From Macquaria australasica (Eukaryota; Chordata; Actinopteri; Centrarchiformes; Percichthyidae), in contig SEMN01000568.1 of assembly GCA_005408345.1 (NCBI GenBank), positions 1 to 64,000 of the forward strand: DNA of 64,000 bases, in the 5' to 3' direction. The notes beneath the pieces are model-generated. The model did not search any database. It was not told the DNA's origin and saw only the letters and a list, made by a program, of their open reading frames with translations. The position numbers and the translations under genes are program-made. Shown here in pieces: positions 1 to 10,200 of the stretch. The number at the start of each line of letters is the position of its first letter. The stretch's first letter is position 1.

Positions 1-1256
1 GCCCTCTGGTGGCAGGAACAGGCTCTGCGCTCTGGTGGCAGGAACAGGCGCTGCCCTCTGGTGGCAGGAACAGGCGCTCTGGTGGCAGGAACAGGCGCTG
101 CCCTCTGGTGGCAGAAACAGGCGCTGCCCTCTGGTGGCAGGAACAGGCGCTCTGGTGGCAGGAACAGGCTCTGCGCTCTGGTGGCAGGAACAGGCGCTGC
201 CCTCTGGTGGCAGGAACAGGCGCTCTGGTGGCAGGAACAGGCGCTGCCCTCTGGTGGCAGAAACAGGCGCTGCCCTCTGGTGGCAGGAACAGGCGCTCTG
301 GTGGCAGGAACAGGCGCTGCGCTCTGGTGGCAGGAACAGGCGCTCTGGTGGCAGGAACAGGCTCTGCGCTCTGGTGGCAGGAACAGGCGCTGCCCTCTGG
401 TGGCAGGAACAGGCGCTCTGGTGGCAGGAACAGGCTCTGCCCTCTGGTGGCAGGAACAGGCTCTGCCCTCTGGTGGCAGGAACAGGCGCTGCCCTCTGGT
501 GGCAGGAACAGGCACTGCGCTCTGGTGGCAGGAACAGGCGCTGCGCTCTGGTGGCAGGAACAGGCGCTGCCCTCTGGTGGCAGGAACAGGCGCTCTGGTG
601 GCAGGAACAGGCTCTGCGCTCTGGTGGCAGGAACAGGCGCTGCCCTCTGGTGGCAGGAACAGGCGCTCTGGTGGCAGGAACAGGCTCTGCCCTCTGGTGG
701 CAGGAACAGGCTCTGCCCTCTGGTGGCAGGAACAGGCGCTGCCCTCTGGTGGCAGGAACAGGCTCTGCGCTCTGGTGGCAGGAACAGGCGCTGCCCTCTG
801 GTGGCAGGAACAGGCTCTGCGCTCTGGTGGCAGGAACAGGCGCTGCCCTCTGGTGGCAGGAACAGGCTCTGCGCTCTGGTGGCAGGAACAGGCGCTGCCC
901 TCTGGTGGCAGGAACAGGCGCTCTGGTGGCAGGAACAGGCTCTGCCCTCTGGTGGCAGGAACAGGCGCTCTGGTGGCAGGAACAGGCTCTCTGGTGGCCA
1001 GGCGCTCTGGTGGCAGGAACAGGCTCTGCGCTCTGGTGGCAGGAACAGGCGCTGCCCTCTGGTGGCAGGAACAGGCGCTGCCCTCTGGTGGCAGGAACAG
1101 GCGCTCTGGTGGCAGGAACAGGCGCTGCGCTCTGGTGGCAGGAACAGGCGCTGCGCTCTGGTGGCAGGAACAGGTGCTGCGCTCTGGTTGCAGGAACAGG
1201 CGCTCTGGTGGCAGGAACAGGCGCTGCGCTCTGGTGGCAGGAACAGGCGCTGCATT
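1..1256. repeat. GC-rich minisatellite with 21- and 26-bp units
   Basis: About 50 tandem units built on the core CTCTGGTGGCAGGAACAGG fill this stretch, and the array continues past the left window edge. Two unit lengths alternate irregularly: a 21-bp unit ending in CG, and a 26-bp unit ending in CGCTGCC, CTCTGCG or CGCTGCG. Unit variants include GCAGAAACAG at 111 and 257 and a shortened unit near 988-1004. All three forward frames stay open over about 400 codons because the units contain no stop codon. These frames are repeat artefacts, not genes. The word GCCCTCTGGTGGCA occurs about 22 times and matches a CTCF core on the reverse strand. Confidence 0.97.
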
Positions 1257-2380
1257 CAGACTTAAGTAAAAGTACTAATCATGCAGAGTGGCCCATTTCA
1301 GAACAATGTATGTCATTTTATTGGATTTAAATTATTGATGAGTTAATGTGTACATCGCTTTAATGGTTCAGATGGTAAAGGTGGGGCTAATTTTAATTAT
1401 TTTATATATTGCTGGGTAGCATGTGAAGTCCACCTCTGGGATAAAAAAAAAATCTAATCTTATCCTAACCTATAATAATACGTAATAAGGCATTTTTTGA
1501 TTATATTTTGTATATTATTAATCTGAATCTGCAAGGTAATTAGTAACTTAAGTTATTAAATAAATGAAGTGGAGTAAAATGTCCAATATTTCCCTCAGAA
1601 ATGTAGTAGAGTAGAAGTATAAAGTAACAGAAAATGGAAATACTTGTTTAGGCTAATAATGATCATATTCCTTAACAAATCTAGGGAGCTAAATCTCCCC
1701 TGCAGTAGGTCTATAGATATTTAAATACTTTGATATTTCTCTGTGTATTTCATCTTCAGGACCAGGTACTATAACTCCAGACCCTGCAACTTCTATATAT
1801 GTGGCTCCTTGTACATACTATTTATATATTTATACATTCCTAATAGCTATAATACTCACCCAATAAATCACCATTGTTATTTCTACTTATTTACTTAATT
1901 TATTTACTTTCTACTTATTCCAAGTCTATACCAAAGGAGGTCCTTAATGTAAAGATAGCAAAGATGCAGGACTCTGGGTGACTAGTATGTGACATCATAC
2001 TACCAACAAAAACCAACCAACCAGATCATATACGGTCCATGAACCAGATAAATACATACAAAACATTAATATCATTAGTAAAATCATTAAAATCACTCCA
2101 ACACAACCAAAAAAATAGATGACTAAAAAAATACACACAATTAGGATAATATTGTTAATCTTGTTTACTTATTTTATTTAAAGGTAACTCACTGCAATTC
2201 TTGGCACCACAGAACATTTACAATCAACTACCTGCATAAGATTGATCCAAAGTCATGAAAGAAACACGTTATGTATTTTTAAAGCATTTACACACTCAGT
2301 GGTGCGTCTGCGTGAAAGACAGGGAGGCTTTGCCTGGAGGGAGGGGAGTGGCCGTCGAAGCTGTCAATCACAACCAAGCA
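1257..2380. other. AT-rich intergenic DNA, no gene seen
   Basis: This stretch separates the minisatellite from the atp5f1e promoter. It is AT-rich with short homopolymer runs and stop codons in every frame. I see no splice-flanked coding segment, RNA gene or clear transposon. Confidence 0.6.
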
Positions 2381-2384
2381 ATGT

Positions 2385-2475
2385 TCTTATTGGTTGGGGG
2401 GGAAAGACCGGCGTGTCTCACGTGACGTCATCGCGCACGTACCCAACCTGTCCTTGAAGCCACAACACAGGCAAG
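2385..2475 (+). promoter_or_regulatory. atp5f1e core promoter: inverted CCAAT box, E-box/CRE
   Basis: An inverted CCAAT box (ATTGG, 2389-2393) is followed by CACGTGACGTCA at 2419-2430, which overlaps an E-box (CACGTG) with a perfect CRE (TGACGTCA, 2423-2430). There is no TATA box. The site lies about 50 bp before the start codon in a locally CpG-containing stretch. This is a common layout for a housekeeping respiratory-chain gene. The transcription start itself cannot be fixed from sequence alone. Confidence 0.6.
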
Positions 2476-3466
2476 ATGGTCGCATACTGGAGACAGGCAG
2501 GCGTAAGGTAAAAAAATGCATATAAATGTTTATCCACAGAGTTGGCTTTGTGGTCAGTGTTGAGCACGTTATGTTATTATGTCTGAATACTTTCACAAAG
2601 TCCTCGTCGTTATTCCGTTTAATAAGTCCTTCAGAGAGCTGCATTACGTTAGCTAATAAACTAAATGAGCTTTTCCACCCATGCGCTTAATTTAGGACGC
2701 TAACGTCAACTAATAACCGAGCAAGATGTTACCTCTTCTGTTAATGCAGCGGATACGTTATTTGTTATTAAAGAGAAAAGCAGTTGTGTTTTTTCCTTCC
2801 AGACTGGTCTCTGTCAGTTTTGCTTGCCCTTTAGCATGCGGCTAACAAGTGTGTCCTCTCCACAGCTACATCCGCTTCTCCTCCATCTGCGCCGGCGCGC
2901 TGCGGGCTGCGATGAAGCCGCAGTTCAAAGCCGAGGCGGTGAAGGCCGCAGAAGCCAGCGTCAAGGTCCTCAAACCCAAAACGGTAGCAGCATGTAAGTC
3001 CAGCACTTTCAGACAAACTGCGTATACATTTTCTGCACGTAACTTCATCGTGGCCCCTGAAAGTGTACTTCAAAGGCTCTGACACTGAGTAGTGTCGGTG
3101 TGCAGGTGGTGGAAGAGGTATTCATTACATTTAGATAGTCATACTAGTGTTAAAAATGTTACATTACATGCTAAATTTTATACAAGCAAAGAACAGCTAC
3201 ATTTATATACAGTCCACTATCAAAAGTGAACTCGCTTATTATGCCGAATGGTTATATTAGATTATTGCTTATGCATAAACATTTATTCATCATTTTAATG
3301 TTTTACTTAGTCAAGGTGGTGCTAAGTTATAACTCCCTAAACTAATTCATATACTATTGTGTGTGTACATATATATATATATATCTGTTCTGTTTTGGGA
3401 TGCAAAATAATTTGGAGGATATTTTCAGTAATGTTTCTATCCCTCTGCTCTGTTTTCCCTCCAGGA
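2476..3466 (+). CDS. atp5f1e: ATP synthase F1 subunit epsilon, mitochondrial (3 exons)
   Basis: The protein is the smallest subunit of the F1 central stalk of mitochondrial ATP synthase, which helps couple c-ring rotation to catalysis on the matrix side. Coding exons are 2476-2507, 2866-2993 and 3465-3466. The product is 53 residues (human has 51). It starts MVAYWRQAGVSYIRFSSICA, the family signature, and continues with the conserved FKAEA segment and a lysine-rich tail ending KPKTVAA. As in the family, it has no cleavable presequence. The start codon is the only ATG that gives this N-terminus. Exon 2 ends at a strong GTAAGT donor after a lone T, and exon 3 begins GA, so the TGA stop is split by the intron. 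Reading through the donor would add about 30 unrelated residues. The neighbouring Piezo gene converges on it. Confidence 0.94.
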
Positions 3467-3615
3467 TATGAGACCGTGATGTAGATACATTTTTCCTTGA
3501 GTTGTGAGGTCCTGTCACTGTCCTGTCCTGTCCACCGTGGAGAAGGAAAAAAAAAAGAAAAAAGGATGACATCAAGGGGACCTGGATGAAATTGCTTTTT
3601 TCCCTTTCATTTGTA

Positions 3616-3621
3616 ATTAAA
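3616..3621 (+). terminator. atp5f1e polyadenylation signal (ATTAAA)
   Basis: ATTAAA lies about 150 bp after the stop codon in the last exon and is followed by a T/GT-rich stretch (3640-3670). Cleavage near 3640 is inferred. Confidence 0.6.
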
Positions 3622-3734
3622 GATGGATATCAGAAATACATTTTGTTTCCTTGTACTCTTGCCTTGTTGGTGAATATAGTACTTACAGCACTGCAGAATG
3701 AGACACTGAAACAATTTTGTTTGTAACAACAATT

Positions 3735-3740
3735 TTTATT
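3735..3740 (-). terminator. Piezo gene polyadenylation signal (AATAAA on minus strand)
   Basis: TTTATT on the plus strand reads AATAAA on the minus strand, about 830 bp after the Piezo stop codon. Cleavage near 3715 would put the two convergent 3' ends under 100 bp apart. Other A/T-rich hexamers nearby could also be used. Confidence 0.45.
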
Positions 3741-4568
3741 TTGGTATAAATAAATCAGTGCAGTAGTCTACATAGCAATATACAGAAAAATGGCATTTAC
3801 AGAGGTATGTGTGTTGATCCATGAGTATATCAATGGTTTGTTGAAATTACATTGTTCCTGTAAGAATCTAAGAGGATAGGATGGTGTGTAGACTAGACCA
3901 CTAAAAACCTGAATCCAACATCATTAGAAATGCATGCATTGCCCAGTGGGCTGAAAATCAACTAAACTATAGCAAATAACTGACAGGCACCTTAATCGTT
4001 CAAGTGAAGTTTTGTTTAATTGGTGTTACGCCTCCTAATTTATTGTAATGTCATTTCTGATATGCTGTATTATTTGCCTGAACTTAGTCCTTTAAAGAAA
4101 TTGACCATAATGTTGCTTTTTGTATTTAAGAACTAACTAGCATTAATTAATAAAATTAATAAAACATTAAGGACCTCTTGAAACCATAGCCAGTATGTAT
4201 TCAAACCAGGAAAGTGTTTAGTCAGTATGAATACTTGTAATGGTATCATGAAAACCGTTTATATGAGCGCTGAGCCGCTTTAGAAGGTCAGAGGTCAAGA
4301 TTAGTAGCAGGGGCAGAAAGGGAATCTTGCAAAGGGGCACTTCAGCAGGGTTTTTAACTACAACTGGATCATTAATCATAAGTTCCCTCTGCAGCTCTAT
4401 TTGCCACAAATCCAATTTTAACTGCACTCATGTTGGAATAAAAATGAAATGACTTCCGCACCAAATTGGATTTGCTCTAATACATCCATTTTGAGTGATG
4501 GGAGTTCAGTGTGGACACATCCGGAGGTGGCATTTCACCCTTGATGTCCCGTACTAACAGATGTTACC

Positions 4569-6138
4569 CTAGCTGTCTTTCTTCTCTCTGGTCATTTTGA
4601 TCATGGTCTCCGGCGATCGGTAGAGGAAGATGAGTTTCTCAAACAGTGTCTCCTCCAGCTCCATCTCTCCCGTCTCCCGGACCACGAAAATATCTGTGCA
4701 GAGCTTAAGGACCCGGTCCACACATGGCAGCTCCTCAAACATGATGGATCTGGAGATCCCGTTGAAGAACTCCCTGACGAACTTTCCAATGACCAGTACC
4801 ACTGACATGTACAGGCCTACGATGCTGTGGTGAAGAGAAGGGGAGCAGTGGGAGAAAAGTATAATGTCATGTCTTCAGTGGGAAACAGGTTTTTACCATA
4901 TTTCTTAAATTTTAAGTTAGATCAACCTGCACTGACCTGCAAATGTGTGACATTTAAGATATAATTTGCCCAAAATCTCACAACGTTTTCTTCGTCTTAC
5001 CCAGGGTGCTATCTGTCTCATTGAAAAATCATAGTGCTTCTGTGATTGGCTGATGTTTAGAGAGACAGTATTATCACCTGCAGATCATCTACTCTACAAC
5101 AACACACTCAATAAGATTTGGTGTGAATTGCTCAAAGAGACAAAAAAATCACGTCTCTTTCTGAACACGATTACTTGTGATAATCCATAGACCCCATGTG
5201 AACAGTAATTTCTACCAAAGTAAAATTGCCAACCTTGCGTCATCATGTAGAAGGAAGAAGCTGGTGTGTAAAAGGAAGAAATGGGGCACATGGATTATCA
5301 CCATTAGCTATATTTTATATTGGGAAAGAGATGTTGTTGTTGACTATTTTAAATCTAATGTTTAGTCCCCACAAACTATTGGGGTGAGCTACAGCAGGTA
5401 CAGTATCTTCAAACTTCAGCAAAACATAGCAGCCTGAAATGTGAAATTTTTAATATAAAATTAAAAAAGAAACAGAGGCTAGGTTTGAAGGAATGTAGCA
5501 GTCCACAATCATAACAACAATTTCCTGACGAAATGCAGGTGAGATGTCTTGTTACCTACCCATGTCCAGCCAGAAAGCCCAGACTGGAGGGGCTGACTTT
5601 GTCATTGAACACCACTATCTCTATGCTGTGACACTTGTGGTCGGAGGAGGTGAGAACTGGGGAGCACTCCTCCACCACCCACCACTGGTCTGCCTCTCTC
5701 TCTGACGCCCCATTGACCTGCTGAAGTTTGATTGACATGGGCCTGAAGAAAGCCAGCGCCTGGAGGTCTGGACGGTCCGAGTGCTCTGAGGGAAGACATG
5801 CAGGGGTTAAATTAAACTGAATATTATAAACAAGAGATCAGTACAGGACAGATCACTCCAATCGTTATTGATGGATCGTTATCCTTTCTTGAGCACAGAA
5901 AGCTGAATTACACACAGATCACCTGCAAATAAGTTATAAGATAAGAGATGCCACAGCCCAGATGGATTCCTTTGGATATTATAAGTACAATGCAGTTACG
6001 ATTCATAAAAGAAAAATCTGTAGTACGGATGGTCAGTGTACAATAAACTGTAACTAACCTACTTTCATCCTGGTTGCCATTTTGGACTCTGGTCCTTTGG
6101 GACCCCTGATGAACTTTGGCAACAGAGAATTAATGAGC
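4569..6138 (-). CDS. Piezo exons 54-56: end of cap, inner pore helix, C-terminal domain
   Basis: The exons are 6059-6138, 5560-5785 and 4569-4824, encoding residues 2562-2748. The cap ends with VVFNDKVSPSSLGFLAGHGI, one of the most conserved Piezo stretches. The inner pore helix is GIVGLYMSVVLVIGKFVREF. The cytoplasmic C-terminal domain has MFEELPCVDRVLKLCTDIF and ends LIFLYRSPETMIKMTREKKD followed by Ser and the stop. The family usually has Trp where this protein has Met in MIKMT. FVREFF and RETGE resemble PIEZO2, whereas ELPCVDR resembles PIEZO1. Confidence 0.95.
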
Positions 6139-7192
6139 CTAGAGGACAGAATAACATAGTTTAACACCCTTTGAGCTTAAATAAGACTGGAGAAAATATT
6201 CACATGAATGTCTGGGTTTTAAACAGTTTATGACATACAGTATTTCAACTCATATAGTGTCATGCTTACTAAAGTCTTTTTAGGTATGAGTTTGTATTAA
6301 TCATAGCAATTACTAGCATGCTTGTTTGATTTAACTGAGCTGTTCTCTAGCATTAACACCCCTAGTAAGTAAGGAAACTGCATTTCAACACCTGAAGAAG
6401 ACAGTAATAGTACAACCAAGTAAAAACCAACTGGTTGTGTCTGTTGACTGCGACTCACACAGGTTTGCTGCTGTTGCCTTTGAGCATGCGGACTATCTCT
6501 TCCCTTAAGGCCTTGTCATCAAACTTCACAGTGTGTTCTCCCACCGTCTCTGCATTCATCGATATGGACGCATTCCTGAGACGGGCAGGAGAGGAACCTT
6601 CAGTTTGTTCAATGCTATGTGTCTATCTGTGCAAAATGCAGCCCTGTCATTTAAAAATACAAATATATACTGAACAGTTTCATGAGGAGATCCGCACTAG
6701 GAATTGAACAAAGTAAAAAGAAACTGTACATTTCAGTGGCAATGTCTCTATAGTAGAATTAAACTTGACTCAAAAGGCCCCATGTTTAGTCCCAAGCAGT
6801 CCCCAAAAAATGAATATGACATTCGATACATGACATTGACATTCCATTCACACATTAATGGAGTCTCTACCTTAATGAGTTCAAGTACTTTTGCGAAAAT
6901 TTGTTTTCCTTTTGTTGACATGTAAAACAACGAAGGGCCCACAAATTGACCAAAATACAAAGTAGAATAACAAGTAGAAAAGTACAAACACACACACACA
7001 CACACACACAGACCTGAGCAGCATCCAGCGTAAGGTCATGTATATATGAGAGGAGTTGCTGAGCTCCAGTATCATGGCCTCTCGACTGGCCGGGCTGATG
7101 CTCCACAGCAGGCTGGCATCACTCTTGATCTTAGCAACAACAATGTCGTCCGCCAGGTAGTTCATTATGAACTGCATTGCAGACTGGGAGAC

Positions 7193-7232
<40 letters not shown>

Positions 7233-10200
7233 GGATTAGATGTCTGCAGTTATTTCAATAAATGTCACCACAGTGTTCTGAAATGAATTAAATCCCCATT
7301 GTGTCTCTGAGTGCCACATGTCACATCAGACAGACATGAAGCAAGGGGAGAGAGAGGTATGACATGCAAGGTCCCCGGCCCGAATAGAACCAGGGATGTA
7401 GTTGTTGTTATAAGGTAGTGTATCTTAGACCAGGAAAGTGGATCACATCAGTCCAATTCTCAGATCTTTACACTGGCCTCCTGTGTGTCAAAGATTATAA
7501 AATACTACTGTTGGTTTATAAAGCACTGAATGGGTCTAAATACATTTCTGATCTGCATTCAGTTTTTATGCACCACATATCTGGAACAAACTCCCAGAAA
7601 ACTTGAAACCCTCATACAACTCTCAGTTCTTTTAACGAGGCTTAAGACTTCTTTGTCTGTCACTGCATTTTAAATGTAAGTTAAATTCGGGACTATTCAT
7701 ATCTTGCACTGTACTGTAGCTGCACTGTAATTTCTATTATCCTGTTTAATCTGTTTTATTTTGTTTTAACTTATTTTTTCCTCCATTTTATTTTACTCTT
7801 CTTAAATCCTATTCAAGTGTCTTGTTATAATGTCTTTTTATATTACCCTAAAAAAGCACTTTGAATTGCCTTGTAGTTGAAAGGTGCTATCCAAATCTTG
7901 CCTAGCCTATGCATCTTAACCATTCGTCCACCAGGATGCCCCAAAACAATCACTACTGTATGCATCAACATACTGCAACCCCTCCTCCTGACATCCACAT
8001 TAAAATACTGAATAGTTATGTTGAAAAATAGAGAAAACAAGAGTGAAGTTGAGCTTCCTGGTGTCCCAAGACAATAAACAAAATGTATTTAACAGCTATG
8101 CTACCCTGTAATTAAAATTTTTTTGTTCAAACAAATACAAACATTCTCATAAAAATCCCCAAAAACTATGTATCGACAAAAAAAAAGAAATACATACATA
8201 CATATACAGCAGATACACTACACAGTTATATTACTTATTTTCCCATTTCTGGTGGTGGGTGGTTTTGTATTTGGCCTCAGTGTAGTGTTTACGGTAAAAT
8301 GAATAAAATGAAGTGCGTCTTACTGGATGGGTTGCGTAGACTTTGGTGAGTCGGTTGAATTCAGCTTCTCTGTACGGAACCAAGTTCTGCTCCTGGGCGC
8401 TCATGGTGAACAGCGGCTTTGGAAGCACAGTCAGACACACTCAGGAGTAAAAACACACGCCCACTAGATATGGACAATGACAAGTAAAAAACATTTTCAC
8501 AACGTAATGACAAGTGAAAACGTAGGGCAAGTAAAACCGTAATCACATAAACAATGATGGTACTGCAGGGAAGTGGTTGTTGTTGTTGTTGTTGTCTTTG
8601 ACTAGGCTACGCTTAGCAGAAATGTTCTAGGCAATGTTGGTCTGCTCCTTTGGTCCAGACTGAAATATCTCGACTTTTCCTTTTTATCCACATCACACAA
8701 TTTACTCGTTTCCATCCTGACCTCGTATCCTGCGATGCTGAGCTGGATGGAGACGTCCAGCGGCTGATTGGTCACTCCGGCTGCTGACTGGACCAGTGAC
8801 ATGAAGAGGAGCGGGAACCAGATGATGCTGATGAGAGCGAAGATGATGAATCCTCCCATCCCGTATTTCACCACTTTCTTCTTCATCTGCCCTGGAGTGT
8901 GGGGGTATTTCTGGAAGAATTACAATTAAATGATTCAGTCTCCTGGGTAGAAAGATTATTTTCATTATCCAAAAAAAAAAAAACAACTGTTCATCATCAA
9001 CTTATCAGATCGATGCCTTCAAATTGCTTCTTTGTCTGACCAGCAGTCATAAATCTAAATGTATTCAATCAATAACTCCTCTTATTTTAGAAGCTCTAAC
9101 CTAATACATTTAGTATTTTTACTTGATAATGATTAACTGGTCTTCAGAATAGCCATTAATAAATGATATGTTGATAAGGGAGGGAGGGAGAACATATATA
9201 AAAACAGAGTATAGGAGTAAAAACAATAAACGACAACCCATTTTTGGTCATTTTAAAGTACATGGCAGAGAATTACAAACTTGATACACTTTTTATATTA
9301 TTTAAATATAACTTTGAGTATGTGGTATTGTACTAATAGTGGTCTATAACAAATGATGATGTGATGATGAAATGCAGCAAGCATTACGTGTACTACACGC
9401 TCTCAATTACTTTCTCGGACTCCCTCCAGCACTTGAGGATAAATATGTTAGCATAGATGTCTTCGACACAAATCCAACTGGAGAGAGACAGAGTGGTGTT
9501 GGTCCAAACCCAATCCATCACTGCCCTCAACTCTGTCAGGAAGGGAACCATACGAAACCTGGAGGAGGAGACAAGATGAGAAGAGAGGAGAATTACGAAT
9601 GAGATGAAGAAATTAGAGAATTTATATTGTTTATTTTGTAAAATTTGTAAAAAAAATTCTTTTAAAACGTGAACTGTTTTAGATTTACACTTTAAACACC
9701 ATGTCACCCAAGGGCCTCAATGAGGAAATGGACATTCGCCCCTTTCTGTGATTCAACAAATTTTTTGTACATTACTGATCATCTTTGTGCTCGGTCTCTG
9801 AGAAATGTGTTTTCATGAAAAAATTAAAAAAAATGTTTAATGGTCTTTATACTATTGGTATGTGGCTACAAACTTAGCACCTTTTGGACAAGAATAATAG
9901 AGGTGCCTCTGGAATACTTTCCCCCTACTTGTTGACGGCCTACAGGCCCAATTACGTGTAGGGACACATTATTAGTATGTCTCCTCCCAAAACTATTGTT
10001 TTCGGGGTGAGGGGAATGGATTCACACAGTGTGTTATTTGCCTTGATGTTGGTTTACACTACTAATTTAGCGCTTTATGACTGCAGAACCATATATATAT
10101 TATGTAGACACATAGCTGTACTTATTGTATATATGTTTGCATCTGTATACATATATATTGATTTCTGTCAAAGATGCTACTGCAATGTCATATTAGAGAT

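Noticed and set aside
9..1330. Three overlapping forward open frames of about 400-430 codons
   Set aside because: They are translations of the minisatellite in all three frames. The repeat unit has no stop codon, and no frame shows codon bias or a domain.
2849..3082. 77-codon frame covering atp5f1e exon 2
   Set aside because: It runs through a strong GTAAGT donor and starts in the intron. Splicing to exon 1 and exon 3 gives a protein of family length.
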